Source: Exilibacterium tricleocarpae (lineage in GTDB: Bacteria > Pseudomonadota > Gammaproteobacteria > Pseudomonadales > Cellvibrionaceae). From it: 64,000 bases of DNA. The stretch's first letter is position 1. Every line of letters starts with the position of its first letter. The translations under genes and the position numbers were made by a program. This document shows positions 18,588 through 29,475 of the stretch, in pieces. Under the pieces are notes generated by a model. That model worked only from the letters and a program-made list of their open reading frames with translations, was not told the origin of the DNA and did no database searches. Where the stretch lies: the NCBI RefSeq assembly GCF_007004655.1, contig NZ_ML660088.1:388840-452839 (forward strand). The letters are read 5' to 3'.

Positions 18588-19127
18588 CTAATGCGGCACC
18601 AATACCAGGTCGTCGGTCAAGTCAAAATCGAGTTCACCCAACAGGCGCCACTGCGCCTGACTGCGCTGGGCCCGCTCGGCGACCGGCATGACATAAACAT
18701 ACCAGCGATGGGCCAGCGAGCGGGTCAGCTCGGCGCGATAGCGACCCGGCGCCAGCGATTGCAGCCGCAGGGTCTTATCCCTGCCCGCAATTGCGGGGTG
18801 GTCCAGCAGCAACAGCAGGTCTTCGGGCAGCACCCCGTCATCGTGGGCCTGCAAAGCCAGGTGCACTTCGCCCAGGGAGAAATCAAACCGCAATGTGCCC
18901 TCGAGGCCCAACTCGGCGGCGCGCTGGTCCTGCTCGAAGCGCTGATTGATCATGCGGCCTTCCTTGTAGTAATTGTCCATCACCACATCGTCTTTGTGGC
19001 GAAACGCCAGGGAAACCATAATGCTGCAGGAAATAATCACCACGATCAGCGGGGTCAGAATAAACCACGCCCAAAACTCTTTGTACCAGGGCAGCCGGGG
19101 CAGGGGTTGGGCGTCTTTTGCGTACAT
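18588..19127 (-). CDS. ccoH: CcoH/FixH, cbb3 oxidase assembly protein
   Basis: A 179-residue single-pass membrane protein. The N-terminus LPWYKEFWAWFILTPLIVVI and the periplasmic start VVMDNYYKEGRMINQRFEQD are diagnostic of the FixH family, which stabilises the CcoNOP complex during assembly. A beta-rich periplasmic domain follows. It is located between ccoG and ccoI as in most proteobacteria, 2 bp before ccoI and 45 bp after ccoG. Confidence 0.92.
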   Translation of the reverse strand: MYAKDAQPLPRLPWYKEFWAWFILTPLIVVIISCSIMVSLAFRHKDDVVMDNYYKEGRMINQRFEQDQRAAELGLEGTLRFDFSLGEVHLALQAHDDGVLPEDLLLLLDHPAIAGRDKTLRLQSLAPGRYRAELTRSLAHRWYVYVMPVAERAQRSQAQWRLLGELDFDLTDDLVLVPH

Positions 19128-19172
19128 GGGTTTGCGTACCTGTTTTCACTACTGTTTTAACTACTGCGCCGA

Positions 19173-20681
19173 TCACTCGGAGCTGTTAACGGATTTAGGG
19201 CCGATAAAACTGGTTTTCTGGGTCGCTGTAATCGTATCATCATCGGCGGCGGTTACGGTTATTTCGATCTCATTGGTCGGGGATGTCAAGGCCGACCGGT
19301 CGACCGATATCCGCACCGGCACGGTGAAAATCTCCCCTTCGTCCAACTCCACTACCCGCAGTCCGCGCAACCGGTACTCGTGTTCACCGCTGACCCTGAT
19401 ATCGTAGGTATGCGCGCGCCGGTCCATATTGTTGATTTTCACGGTATAGACGTTTTGCACCTGGTCGCCGGTGACGCGGTAAAGCCTGGCACCGCGATCG
19501 CGAATGACGTCGACAGACACCGGCAGGCGATGTGAAACCGCGTAGACGAACACCCCCACCATCGCAACCAGCACCAGGGTGTAGCCGAACAGGCGCGGGC
19601 GCCAAAAGCGCGTGCGCCCGGTCTCGAGTGCATCGGCCGAGGTAAAGCGGATCAGCCCGCGCGGATATTCCATCTTATCCATTACCGTATCACAGGCGTC
19701 GACGCACAGGCCGCAGTTGATACACTCATACTGCAGGCCCTCGCGAATATCGATATCCACAGGACAGACCTGTACACACCAGGAACAGTCGATGCAGTCG
19801 CCCAGCCCCGCCGCTTTGTAATCCTCATCGTGCTTGCGGGGCCCGCGCTTCTCCCCCCGGCCGGCATCGTAGTGCACGGCCAGGGTTTCCCGGTCGTACA
19901 TCACCGACTGAAATCGCGCATAGGGGCACATGTACTTACATACCTGCTCGCGCATCCAGCCGGCGTTGAGGTAGGTCATGCCGGCGAAGAAAAACGTCCA
20001 GAAAGCCGCCGCGTAGTGGATATCCCAATAGACAAATCCGGTGGTCGGGTCGCGATTCGGCCACAACCCGAGCAGCAGCTCCCGAATGGGGGTAAAGTAG
20101 CCGACAAAAGTAACGCCGGTAATAAACGCTATGGTAAACCAGAGAAAGTGTTTACTGCTTTTGCGAAAGAGTTTGTTCGCCGTCCACGGCTGCCGGTCCA
20201 GCTTGATGCGCTGGTTCCTGTCGCCTTCACAAAAATGTTCCACAGAGATAAACATCAGCGTCCAGACAGTCTGCGGGCAGGTAAAACCACACCAGACCCG
20301 TCCCACCAACACGGTAACCGTAAACAGGGCAAACGCGCTGATGATCAACACCCAGGCGAGAAACATGCCGTCCTGGGGCCAGAACGTCATCCAGAATATA
20401 TGGAACTTGCGCTCGGGCAAGTCGAACAGCATCGCCGGACGCCCGTCGATAACCAACCAGGGTATCAGCAGGTAAGCCGCCATCAACGGCAAGCCGGTAT
20501 AGCGGCGCAGCTTCTGAAAGAAACCGGTAATCTTGCGCGTGTAAACTTTGTGGTCGGATTCGTAGAGATCGACGTAGTGCACAGCGCTCTGCGAGTTGCT
20601 ATCGCTGGCTATGACCGCTGGCTCTACAGACTCCACTTTTGAATCTGCAGACTGTTTTTTCGCGGAATGCTTCTCACTCAC
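19173..20681 (-). CDS. ccoG: CcoG (RdxA/FixG), membrane ferredoxin-like cbb3 accessory protein
   Basis: A 502-residue polyferredoxin with five or so membrane helices in the first half. FTCPQTVWTLMF and the two ferredoxin clusters CIDCSWCVQVCP and CINCGLCVDACD are intact and provide the Cys for two [4Fe-4S] centres; MCPYARFQSVMYD is another family hallmark. The C-terminal 120 residues form an Ig-like periplasmic domain (IgFixG). CcoG is reported to act as a Cu(II) reductase that feeds cbb3 copper assembly. It begins 76 bp after ccoP, opening the assembly half of the cluster; a separate promoter there is possible but not recognisable. Confidence 0.95.
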   Translation of the reverse strand: MSEKHSAKKQSADSKVESVEPAVIASDSNSQSAVHYVDLYESDHKVYTRKITGFFQKLRRYTGLPLMAAYLLIPWLVIDGRPAMLFDLPERKFHIFWMTFWPQDGMFLAWVLIISAFALFTVTVLVGRVWCGFTCPQTVWTLMFISVEHFCEGDRNQRIKLDRQPWTANKLFRKSSKHFLWFTIAFITGVTFVGYFTPIRELLLGLWPNRDPTTGFVYWDIHYAAAFWTFFFAGMTYLNAGWMREQVCKYMCPYARFQSVMYDRETLAVHYDAGRGEKRGPRKHDEDYKAAGLGDCIDCSWCVQVCPVDIDIREGLQYECINCGLCVDACDTVMDKMEYPRGLIRFTSADALETGRTRFWRPRLFGYTLVLVAMVGVFVYAVSHRLPVSVDVIRDRGARLYRVTGDQVQNVYTVKINNMDRRAHTYDIRVSGEHEYRLRGLRVVELDEGEIFTVPVRISVDRSALTSPTNEIEITVTAADDDTITATQKTSFIGPKSVNSSE

Positions 20682-20757
20682 AAGTCAAACCTCAGCATTG
20701 AGTGAATCGGGGGGCGGGCGGTCCGGCGGCCTGAAAGCAGCCGCCGGCAATAGGGAA

Positions 20758-21660
20758 CTATTCGGAATCGTCTAGGGAAAGGCTGTAGACGTACGCCGCC
20801 AGCAGGTGGATTTTTTCCTCTCGCAGTTTATCGCTTTGCGCAGGCATATTACCGAAGCGGCCGCTGCGAACCGACTGGCGAATACCGGCGGCAGTGCCAC
20901 TGTAGAGCCAGATATCATCGGTCAGGTTCGGCGCGCCCACGACCTGATTGCCGGTACCGTCGGCGGCGTGGCAGGCCGCACAGTTTTGCGCGTAGACCTG
21001 GGCACCGGTGGCAAGCTGGGTCTCATCGTGCGGTTGTCCCGATAGAGACAACACATACTCAGACACCGCAATCACATTTTCCTCGCCGATAATATTATCC
21101 CAGGCGGGCATCTGGCCGACGCGCCCTTGCACCAGCGAGTGCAGGATTTGTTCGGGCGAACCGCCGTACAGCCAATCGTCATCGGTGAGATCGGGAAAAC
21201 CGAAGTTGCCACCGGCATCCGCGCCGTGACAGACTGCGCAGTTGTTGCCAAACAGCCGCACACCGATTTTCACGGCGGCCGGCTCCCGCGCCACCTCTTC
21301 AATCGGCATACTCATGTATTTGCCGAAGACGGTATTGAAATTTTCAGCTGCCTTTTCCTGCTCCCGCTCCAGCTGATTAATCTGGGTCCAGCCCAACAAC
21401 CCCTGCCAGGAACCCAGGCCGGGGTACAGGGCCAGGTAGATGATGGTAAAAATCAGAGTGCCCAAAAACATCTGAAACCACCACTTCGGCAACGGATTGT
21501 CGTATTCCTCGATACCGTCATAAACGTGGCCGGTTTTTTTGTTCTCGGGGTCCTCATCGTCACTGACGGCGACTTTTCGGTTGGCCATCAGCACCCAAAA
21601 AATCAGGATCAGGTTGACGACGGTCAGGATAATAATCCAAAGGCTCCAGAATGTACTCAT
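20758..21660 (-). CDS. ccoP: CcoP, diheme cytochrome c subunit III of cbb3 oxidase
   Basis: A 300-residue subunit that accepts electrons from soluble cytochrome c or the bc1 complex. Two hydrophobic N-terminal helices (LWIILTVVNLILIFWVLM; WWFQMFLGTLIFTIIYLALY) anchor it. Two class I cytochrome c domains follow, each with a CxxCH heme site (CAVCH, CAACH) and a downstream axial Met (GQMPAW, GNMPAQ). The two-helix anchor matches the gammaproteobacterial form. It overlaps ccoQ by 4 bp. Confidence 0.95.
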   Translation of the reverse strand: MSTFWSLWIIILTVVNLILIFWVLMANRKVAVSDDEDPENKKTGHVYDGIEEYDNPLPKWWFQMFLGTLIFTIIYLALYPGLGSWQGLLGWTQINQLEREQEKAAENFNTVFGKYMSMPIEEVAREPAAVKIGVRLFGNNCAVCHGADAGGNFGFPDLTDDDWLYGGSPEQILHSLVQGRVGQMPAWDNIIGEENVIAVSEYVLSLSGQPHDETQLATGAQVYAQNCAACHAADGTGNQVVGAPNLTDDIWLYSGTAAGIRQSVRSGRFGNMPAQSDKLREEKIHLLAAYVYSLSLDDSE

Positions 21661-21905
21661 AGTTTTTCCTGCCTTGCTGCATCGGAGGAATGAAGTTGTT
21701 GTGGGTTCTCATCTTGTCGCTCGGCGCGTCGATCGCCGGCATGCGGCGGCACATCGCCCCCAACGGCATCGTCGTCAAACGGCAGGTTAGCGGCTTCTTT
21801 GAAACGCTGCTTGCGCCTCGGTGAAAAGGCCCACCAGCACACGCCCACAAAGGCGATCATGACAAGAACCGTGGAGAGACCTCGCAGTGTATTGATATCC
21901 ATCAT
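21657..21905 (-). CDS. ccoQ: CcoQ, small subunit of cbb3 oxidase
   Basis: An 82-residue single-helix protein: MDINTLRGLSTVLVMIAFVG, then CWWAFSPRRKQRFKEAANLP with the FSP-(K/R)-R-K-xRFxEAAxLPF motif typical of CcoQ. CcoQ stabilises the mature oxidase. The tail after residue 50 is hydrophilic and longer than usual. Two ATGs (21905, 21902) are adjacent, and either may start the protein. It lies 2 bp after ccoO and overlaps ccoP by 4 bp. Confidence 0.92.
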   Translation of the reverse strand: MMDINTLRGLSTVLVMIAFVGVCWWAFSPRRKQRFKEAANLPFDDDAVGGDVPPHAGDRRAERQDENPQQLHSSDAARQEKL

Positions 21906-21907
21906 GT

Positions 21908-22519
21908 CTACCGTTTTTGCTGCAATAAAACGCCGAGTTGCTGGAGATAGGCAACCAGCGCATCAACCTCACTGACCCCTTTTACGGCCTCTTCCGCACC
22001 CGCTATATCTTCATCGGTATAAGGCACGCCGACAGCTCTCAGCGCCGACATTTTTGCAGCGGTGTCCTTGCCGTCGAGTATATTGTCAAACAGCCACGGG
22101 AACGCCGGCATATTGGACTCGGGCACGACATTGCGCGGGTCGAACAGGTGCGCTTTGTGCCAGGCATCGCTATAGCGGCCACCCACCCGCGCCAGATCGG
22201 GACCGGTGCGCTTGGAACCCCACAGGAACGGGTGTTCATAGACGAACTCACCGGCGACGGAATAGTGCCCGTAGCGCTCCACCTCGGCCCGCAACGGACG
22301 CACCATCTGCGTGTGGCAAACGTGGCAGCCTTCACGGATATAAATGTCGCGCCCCTCCAGCTCAACCGCTGCCCAGGGCTTCAGGCCCTCTACCGGTTCG
22401 GTGGTTTCCTTGATAAAAAACTGCGGCACAATTTCCACCAGGCCACCGAAACTGATAGCCACCAGGATCAGCACCACCATCAAGCCAACATTCTTCTCTA
22501 CTATGTCATGGTTTTTCAC
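21908..22519 (-). CDS. ccoO: CcoO, monoheme cytochrome c subunit II of cbb3 oxidase
   Basis: A 203-residue membrane-anchored cytochrome c. One N-terminal helix ([20 protein letters not shown]) precedes the periplasmic domain with the heme site [14 protein letters not shown] (CxxCH) and the axial Met region [11 protein letters not shown]. Conserved [10 protein letters not shown] and [16 protein letters not shown] segments are as in other CcoO. It is encoded 12 bp after ccoN. Confidence 0.96.
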   Translation of the reverse strand: MKNHDIVEKNVGLMVVLILVAISFGGLVEIVPQFFIKETTEPVEGLKPWAAVELEGRDIYIREGCHVCHTQMVRPLRAEVERYGHYSVAGEFVYEHPFLWGSKRTGPDLARVGGRYSDAWHKAHLFDPRNVVPESNMPAFPWLFDNILDGKDTAAKMSALRAVGVPYTDEDIAGAEEAVKGVSEVDALVAYLQQLGVLLQQKR

Positions 22520-22531
22520 AGTCGCTTCTCC

Positions 22532-23995
22532 TTATTGGGCCGGTTGCGGCTGCGCCGGCGCCGCGGCTTCATCTTCAGGCGCCGCCACGGTGCGGTAGCA
22601 GTTATACATCATCAACAACATGCCAAGGAGGAAAAAGGCTCCGCCCAGGACCCGCACAAAGTAACCGGGACCACTGGCTTCCACCGACTCCACGAACGTG
22701 TATGTCAGGGTGCCGTCGGCATTGAAAGCCCGCCACATAAGTCCCTGCATAATGCCGTTGACCCACATGGATGCGATATAGAGCACGGTGCCCACGGTCG
22801 CGAGCCAGAAATGCGTGTTGATCAATTTCACCGAGAACATTTCTTTGCGGTTATACAGCACCGGCAGCAGGTGATAGACGGCGCCGATGGAGATCATCGC
22901 CACCCAGCCGAGCGCGCCGGAGTGCACGTGGCCAACGGTCCAGTCGGTGTTGTGTGACAGCGCGTTGACGGTCTTGATCGACATCATGGGACCTTCGAAT
23001 GTCGACATACCGTAAAATGACAGCGATACCACGAGAAAACGCAGGGTGGGGTCGGTGCGCAACTTATGCCAGGCACCGGACAGGGTCATAATCCCGTTGA
23101 TCATGCCGCCCCAGGACGGCGCCAGCAGCACCAGCGACATCACCATGCCCAGACTCTGGGCCCAGTCGGGCAGTGCCGAGTAGTGCAGGTGGTGCGGTCC
23201 GGCCCAGATATACAGCGATATCAGCGCCCAAAAATGCACGATCGACAGTTGGTAAGAGTACACCGGACGACCCGCCTGCTTGGGTACGAAGTAGTACATC
23301 ATGCCGAGAAAGCCGGCCGTCAGGAAGAAGCCCACCGCGTTGTGACCGTACCACCACTGCACCATCGCGTCGGCGGCACCGGCGTAGGCGGAGTAGGATT
23401 TAAACAGCGTTACCGGCACCGCCGCGCTGTTGACGACGTGCAACATGGCAACGGCAATGATGAAGGCACCGAAAAACCAGTTCGCTACATAAATGTGGGA
23501 TGTCTTGCGCTTGATGATGGTGCCAAAGAACACAATCGCGTAGGACACCCACACCAGCGTGATCAGGATATCGATCGGCCACTCGAGTTCCGCGTATTCC
23601 TTGGCGGAAGTATAGCCCATGGGCAGGGTAATGGCGGCGGCGAGGATAACGATCTGCCAACCCCAAAACGTAAACGGCACCAGAAAACCACCGAACAGCG
23701 GCGCCTGGCAGGTCCGCTGCACGACATAGTAGGACGTGGCAAACAGGGCGCAACCGCCGAAGGCAAATATCACTGCGTTGGTGTGCAGCGGTCGCAGACG
23801 CCCGAAATGGGAGTAGGGCTGCAACAGATCGTTCAGCGCGGGCCAGTATAATTGGGCCGCGATCAGCACCCCCACCGCCATGCCCACTACGCCCCAAACG
23901 ACGGTCATGATGGTAAATTGGCGGACTACCCGATAGTCGTAAGCGGGTGTGTCGTACACCGGTGTATCGCCGGTTGCTGCCAGGTTACTACTCAT
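22532..23995 (-). CDS. ccoN: CcoN, catalytic subunit I of cbb3 oxidase
   Basis: The 487-residue, about 12-helix catalytic subunit that reduces oxygen with high affinity and pumps protons. Visible heme and copper ligands are the His in [14 protein letters not shown], the active-site segment [11 protein letters not shown], the CuB pair [13 protein letters not shown], and HVHSGALGW for the two hemes. An Ala/Pro-rich tail ends the protein. It is first gene of the ccoNOQP-GHIS cluster. A perfect FNR/ANR box lies about 230 bp upstream, consistent with low-oxygen induction. Only one ccoN copy is in this window. Confidence 0.97.
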   Translation of the reverse strand: MSSNLAATGDTPVYDTPAYDYRVVRQFTIMTVVWGVVGMAVGVLIAAQLYWPALNDLLQPYSHFGRLRPLHTNAVIFAFGGCALFATSYYVVQRTCQAPLFGGFLVPFTFWGWQIVILAAAITLPMGYTSAKEYAELEWPIDILITLVWVSYAIVFFGTIIKRKTSHIYVANWFFGAFIIAVAMLHVVNSAAVPVTLFKSYSAYAGAADAMVQWWYGHNAVGFFLTAGFLGMMYYFVPKQAGRPVYSYQLSIVHFWALISLYIWAGPHHLHYSALPDWAQSLGMVMSLVLLAPSWGGMINGIMTLSGAWHKLRTDPTLRFLVVSLSFYGMSTFEGPMMSIKTVNALSHNTDWTVGHVHSGALGWVAMISIGAVYHLLPVLYNRKEMFSVKLINTHFWLATVGTVLYIASMWVNGIMQGLMWRAFNADGTLTYTFVESVEASGPGYFVRVLGGAFFLLGMLLMMYNCYRTVAAPEDEAAAPAQPQPAQ

Positions 23996-24192
23996 AGTGA
24001 CTTTCCTAGTAGATTTGTAATTGAGGAAGTATTAAAGACAGAAATCGTTACCGCCATTTCATCAATGGACTCCAAGACAACCTGCACCCCACGGACAACC
24101 CGGTACCCGTGCACCGACGCCCGACCCTATTCCGCGACCACCGGATCACGACCACCGGCGCTGCCGGCGGGGTGGTTTCCGGCACATAGGGA

Positions 24193-24234
24193 ATTGTGCG
24201 CCGTGATGACCATCAATAAGTTGATTCGAATCAA
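24193..24234 (-). promoter_or_regulatory. FNR/ANR-dependent promoter of the cco operon
   Basis: TTGATTCGAATCAA at 24221-24234 is a perfect match to the FNR/ANR site TTGAT-N4-ATCAA. On the minus strand a -10-like CACAAT (24198-24193) lies at the spacing expected when the box is centred at -41.5, the class II arrangement. Transcription would begin near 24186, giving a 190-nt leader before ccoN. Confidence 0.8.
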
Positions 24235-24302
24235 CTAAATGCAACTCACGCTAAACCGCTAGAACCCTAGCGCCAGTGTAGATCAGGTTTTACCTGTTTG
24301 CC

Positions 24303-24320
24303 GCGGGGCCGCAGCCCCGC
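24303..24320 (-). terminator. Hairpin after argG
   Basis: GCGGGGC-CGCA-GCCCCGC forms a 7-bp GC stem just after the argG stop. No T-run follows on the minus strand, so it may be an inefficient or Rho-assisted terminator. Confidence 0.4.
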
Positions 24321-24325
24321 CTTGG

Positions 24326-25561
<1,236 letters not shown>

Positions 25562-25826
25562 AGACCTCTCCGCACAAGACAGCGTTGAAGAAGTGGCGGT
25601 GACAATAGCGGCCCGGTCTGTTGCGACCTCTGAGCCGACTTCACCACCAGAAATCAGGCGCGCGCATTGTATATCTAAAAATCGGAAAATTGTAGGTAAA
25701 TCTGGTCACTATGGCGATTTTCCGATACGGAGCACCCAAGCAGATGCGAGCCGCCGCGGGTCTGGCGATGGCAAGGAACCAGTGACAATGCTCTTGGGGC
25801 ACCGAGCAGCCGGAGGGACAACACTA

Positions 25827-26717
25827 CTAGGTCGAAGGCAGCTCAAGTTCACCCTTATCCAGACGAATAGTCACACGGCGGTTCTTGGCGCGGCTCTTGC
25901 GGTCCCGGTTAGTGCTCACCGGATAGCGCTCGCCGTGCCAGCGGGTGGCAATCTTCTCCCGATCCACCCCTTTGCCAATCAGGTAGCGGGCCACACCCTC
26001 AGCCCGCATCCGGGACAGCTCCAGGTTGTCTGAGCGCCTGCCGACACTGTCGGTGTGGCCGTCAATCACGTAGGCGACAACCGCGGGATCGGCCTGAATA
26101 TACAGCGCCACCCGATCCAGCTTGCGGGTCTCAGTGGGGCGCAGCTCGTCGCGGCCGGAGGGAAAGTAAATGGCGGTACGGGCCACCTGATCATAGTTAA
26201 CCGGCAACAGCCCGGTCAGGCAATCCAGGTACTTGGCGTAAGCCAGCGCAAAATTCACCGGCGTGAGTCCCACATCCACGGATTCCCGGCCGCCATACCA
26301 GGGCGCCCGGGTAAACACCACTTCCATACCCCGATGCAGCTCCGCTAACATCTGCTCCGCCAGCACCCGCTTCAACGTCACCGGGACCCGACCCTGCTTC
26401 ACCGGCACCAGACCGAGTTTGCGCGCATCCGCCACCGGCTTCCAGACCGGCGTTTTCGCCTGCAGCCGCGCCTGGCCGGTTTTCAGCCGACTGCTCTTTG
26501 AACGCAGTAAAAAATGTGATTGCTCGCCCGCCCGGCGCAGGAACACCCCCTCGCCATAGTAGGGAATGGGCTGACTTAGACGACATTCGAAGACCGAGGC
26601 CTCCACCTGCCACTGGGCCTCGTTGGGACGCGGCTTGTAGGTGACACCAGCGGCATCAGCCGCTAACAACGACGGTCCACACAATAGAAGTATGCACTTA
26701 CTAATAGTCTTCAACAT
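25827..26717 (-). CDS. motY: MotY, sodium-type flagellar stator protein
   Basis: A 296-residue periplasmic protein of the flagellar T ring that helps anchor the stator. After a signal peptide (LKTISKCILLLCGPSLLAAD) the N-terminal MotY domain has FECRLSQPIPYYGEGVF, GMEVVFTRAPW and FALAYAKYLDCLTGLLPVNY; the C-terminal OmpA-like peptidoglycan-binding domain carries DGHTDSVGRRSDNLELSRMR and NRRVTIRL. I take ATG 26717, which gives the signal peptide; a longer in-frame reading to 26885 has no such signal. The position between argG and pyrC is the same as in Pseudomonas. It implies a motile cell. Confidence 0.92.
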   Translation of the reverse strand: MLKTISKCILLLCGPSLLAADAAGVTYKPRPNEAQWQVEASVFECRLSQPIPYYGEGVFLRRAGEQSHFLLRSKSSRLKTGQARLQAKTPVWKPVADARKLGLVPVKQGRVPVTLKRVLAEQMLAELHRGMEVVFTRAPWYGGRESVDVGLTPVNFALAYAKYLDCLTGLLPVNYDQVARTAIYFPSGRDELRPTETRKLDRVALYIQADPAVVAYVIDGHTDSVGRRSDNLELSRMRAEGVARYLIGKGVDREKIATRWHGERYPVSTNRDRKSRAKNRRVTIRLDKGELELPST

Positions 26718-26929
26718 AGCCCTGCAACACGGCGCGGCACAGCGGCGGCCGGGGTCGCCGCCAAACAGTGTCCACTTAAGGAGTATATCGGCATTTTGGG
26801 ACTGTGCTTTAACGTCCAATTTCGGTAGCATGCGCTGTCCCGGAGACAGTGGCAGGCCAAGCACAGGCACGCGAGCGATGCGCAACTGAGTTTCGACCTC
26901 CCCACGACCACCTGAAATAGTTGAACATC

Positions 26930-27976
26930 ATGAACCGACAACTGATTCTCACCCGCCCGGATGACTGGCATATCCACCTGCGCGACGGCGCCGCCCTGGC
27001 CACTACTGTGGCCGATGCAGCGCGCAGCTTTCGGCGGGCGATCGTTATGCCCAACCTGGTGCCACCGGTCACCACCGCAACCCAGGCCCTGGCCTACCGC
27101 GATCGCATTCTGTCCCAATGCCCCGCCGGCAGCCGTTTCGAGCCGTTGATGGTGCTTTATCTCACGGACAACACCACCCCCGGGGACATCGCCGCCGCCA
27201 GGCGCGCCGGCGTAGTGGCCGCGAAGCTTTACCCGGCGGGGGCAACCACGAATTCGGATGCCGGCGTCACCGATATCGACAACCTCTACCCGGTCCTCGA
27301 AGCGATGCAGGAGCAGGGACTGCGGTTTCTGATTCACGGCGAGGTAACCGATGCCGATATCGATATCTTCGACCGGGAAAAAGTCTTTATCGACCGGATT
27401 CTGGTCAAGCTGGTAGACGCCTTTCCGGCACTCAAACTGGTGCTGGAACATATCACCACCAGCGATGCCGCCGAATTTGTCAGCGCCGCCGGACCCAATG
27501 TCGCAGCCACCATTACCGCCCATCACCTGCTCTACAACCGCAATCACCTGCTTGCCGGGGGTATTCGCCCGCACTATTTCTGCCTGCCCATCTTAAAGCG
27601 CGACAGCCATCAGCGGGCGCTGATTGCCGCCGCCACCAGCGGCGATCCCAAGTTCTTCCTCGGCACCGACTCGGCACCCCACGCGCAGGACAAAAAAGAG
27701 GCCGCCTGTGGCTGCGCCGGCTGCTACACCGCCTGTGCCGCGCTGGAACTCTACGCCGAAGCCTTCGACAGCGCCGGTGCACTGGACAAGCTCGAGGGCT
27801 TTGCCAGCCACTTCGGCCCGGACTTTTACGGCCTGCCGCGCAACGACGACACGGTAACCCTGGTCAGAGAGCCCTGGCAGGTGCCCTCGCAATTGCCCCT
27901 GGGGGATGCCACACTGGTACCCCTGGCCGCCGGCGAAACCCTGCAATGGCGCCTGCAGAACACCGTTCAAGCATAA
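26930..27976 (+). CDS. pyrC: Dihydroorotase
   Basis: PyrC closes carbamoyl-aspartate to dihydroorotate in pyrimidine synthesis. It is the class II, about 348-residue type. The zinc site residues are visible: DWHIHLRDG near the start, the carboxylated lysine in [14 protein letters not shown], His residues in LIHGEV and LEHITT, and the catalytic Asp in [12 protein letters not shown] 26930 gives the usual [17 protein letters not shown] start; a TTG three codons earlier is less likely. It is divergent from motY and followed 10 bp later by rnt. Confidence 0.96.
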   Translation: MNRQLILTRPDDWHIHLRDGAALATTVADAARSFRRAIVMPNLVPPVTTATQALAYRDRILSQCPAGSRFEPLMVLYLTDNTTPGDIAAARRAGVVAAKLYPAGATTNSDAGVTDIDNLYPVLEAMQEQGLRFLIHGEVTDADIDIFDREKVFIDRILVKLVDAFPALKLVLEHITTSDAAEFVSAAGPNVAATITAHHLLYNRNHLLAGGIRPHYFCLPILKRDSHQRALIAAATSGDPKFFLGTDSAPHAQDKKEAACGCAGCYTACAALELYAEAFDSAGALDKLEGFASHFGPDFYGLPRNDDTVTLVREPWQVPSQLPLGDATLVPLAAGETLQWRLQNTVQA

Positions 27977-27986
27977 GAGACTGGCT

Positions 27987-28646
27987 GTGACCTCAGACCC
28001 CCTAGAAACGGACGTCCTCGCGACAAAAACCCTGATGGCACAGCGGTTTCGCGGCTTTTTACCGGTCGTAATCGATGTCGAGACCGGCGGCTTTAACGCC
28101 GCCACCGACGCCCTGCTGGAAATCGCCGCGGTGACCCTGAAAATAGACGACGACGGCGTGCTGTGCCGCGACCAGACTTTTGCCTATCACGTCGACCCCT
28201 TTGAAGGCGCCAACATCGAACAGTCGGCGCTGGACTTCACCGGTATTATGCTGGAAAGCCCGGAGCGGGCATCGCAACCGGAGCCGGTCATCCTCGGCGA
28301 CCTGTTCAAGGCAGTGCGCAAATCGATCAAGGAGGCGGTCTGCACCCGGGCCGTGGTGGTCGGTCACAACGCTCACTTCGACCTCGGTTTTCTCAACGCA
28401 GCGGCCAATCGCTGCGAAATCAAGCGCAACCCCTTTCACCCCTTCTCCTGTTTCGATACCGCCACCCTGGCGGGACTGGCGTTCGGCCATACGGTGCTGG
28501 CGCGGGCCTGCCAACTGGCCAATATCGAGTTCAGCAATGCCGAGGCCCACAGCGCTGCCTACGACGCCGAGAAAACCGCCGAGCTCTTCTGCACCATCGT
28601 CAACCGCTGGCGGGAGCTGGGGGGTTGGCCGGTCGCCGCTGAGTAG
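27987..28646 (+). CDS. rnt: Ribonuclease T
   Basis: A DEDD-family 3'-5' exoribonuclease that trims tRNA and other stable RNA 3' ends. Exo motifs are PVVIDVETGGF (Exo I, D and E), VGHNAHFDLGF (Exo II) and AHSAAYDAEKTAELF (Exo III, DEDDh type). The basic substrate-binding residues around MAQRFRGFLP are conserved. The start is probably GTG 27987, which gives the N-terminal extension usual in RNase T (219 residues); ATG 28035 is an alternative. It follows pyrC by 10 bp as in Pseudomonas and is convergent with the peroxiredoxin gene. Confidence 0.93.
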   Translation: MTSDPLETDVLATKTLMAQRFRGFLPVVIDVETGGFNAATDALLEIAAVTLKIDDDGVLCRDQTFAYHVDPFEGANIEQSALDFTGIMLESPERASQPEPVILGDLFKAVRKSIKEAVCTRAVVVGHNAHFDLGFLNAAANRCEIKRNPFHPFSCFDTATLAGLAFGHTVLARACQLANIEFSNAEAHSAAYDAEKTAELFCTIVNRWRELGGWPVAAE

Positions 28647-28718
28647 TAGATACGACGGCCCGGTATGCAGTCGCCTGCCGCGAACGCCGCTGTAAGGGGA
28701 CTGGCCCGGGAACCAGGG

Positions 28719-28778
28719 CCCAAGCACTGCGCCCTGAACCCAGGCATCGCGTCCTAAACCCAAGCACCGCGTCCTAAA
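28719..28778. repeat. Three tandem copies of a 20-bp unit
   Basis: CCCAAGCACTGCGCCCTGAA, CCCAGGCATCGCGTCCTAAA and CCCAAGCACCGCGTCCTAAA follow each other without gap (28719, 28739, 28759). They lie downstream of rnt, before the shared terminator, and have no coding role. Confidence 0.85.
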
Positions 28779-28817
28779 CATTGTGGCCTGATAAGCCTAC
28801 TCCGAGCTCTGCGGAGC

Positions 28818-28848
28818 AAAAAAAACCCGGCGCCGGGGCCGGGTTTTT
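28818..28848. terminator. Bidirectional intrinsic terminator between rnt and peroxiredoxin
   Basis: A run of A, the GC stem ACCCGGCGCCGGGGCCGGGT and a run of T form an intrinsic terminator readable from both sides. It serves the convergent rnt (plus) and peroxiredoxin (minus) genes. Confidence 0.9.
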
Positions 28849-28872
28849 CGAGCGGTAAAGCCGCGTCAGCGG

Positions 28873-29475
28873 TTACAGACTGTCGGCGTTCTCACTCAGG
28901 TAAGCCGCCACACCATCAGGGGAGGCCGTCATACCCTTGTCGCCCTCCTGCCAGCCGGCCGGACAGACTTCGCCGTGCTCCTGGTGGAACGCCAGGGCAT
29001 CCACCATGCGCAGCATTTCATCGACGTTGCGGCCGAGCGGCAGGTCGTTGACCACCTGGTGGCGCACCAGGCCGGCCTCGTCGATCAGAAAGGAGCCGCG
29101 AAACGCTACACCACCCTCAGATTCCACATCATAGGCCTGACAGATAGCGTGGGTAACATCCGCTACCAGCGTGTACTTGACCGGTCCTATGCCCCCTTCA
29201 CTAACGGGGGTATTGCGCCAGGCATTGTGGGTAAACTGGGAGTCGATGGACACACCGATCACCTCCACGCCGCGCTTTTGAAACTCTTCGACCCGGTGAT
29301 CGAAGGCCAGCAGTTCCGAGGGACAGACAAAGGTAAAGTCCAGCGGGTAGAAAAAGACAACAGCTTTCTTGCCTTCGATAGCCTGGGACAGGGTAAAGTT
29401 GTCGACAATTTCACCGTTGCCCAACACGGCCGCGGCGGTAAAGTCGGGTGCGGATTTGCCTACTAATACGCCCAT
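28873..29475 (-). CDS. 2-Cys peroxiredoxin (AhpC/TSA family)
   Basis: A 200-residue thiol peroxidase that reduces hydrogen peroxide and organic peroxides. The peroxidatic Cys lies in FYPLDFTFVCPSELLAF and the resolving Cys in HGEVCPAGWQEG, so it is a typical 2-Cys enzyme. GGIGPVKYTLVAD holds the GG(I/L)G motif of oxidation-sensitive forms. It occupies the position of the Pseudomonas peroxiredoxin next to bfd-bfr and likely protects iron-storage metabolism from peroxide. No dedicated AhpF reductase is nearby, so thioredoxin is the probable donor. Confidence 0.93.
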   Translation of the reverse strand: MGVLVGKSAPDFTAAAVLGNGEIVDNFTLSQAIEGKKAVVFFYPLDFTFVCPSELLAFDHRVEEFQKRGVEVIGVSIDSQFTHNAWRNTPVSEGGIGPVKYTLVADVTHAICQAYDVESEGGVAFRGSFLIDEAGLVRHQVVNDLPLGRNVDEMLRMVDALAFHQEHGEVCPAGWQEGDKGMTASPDGVAAYLSENADSL

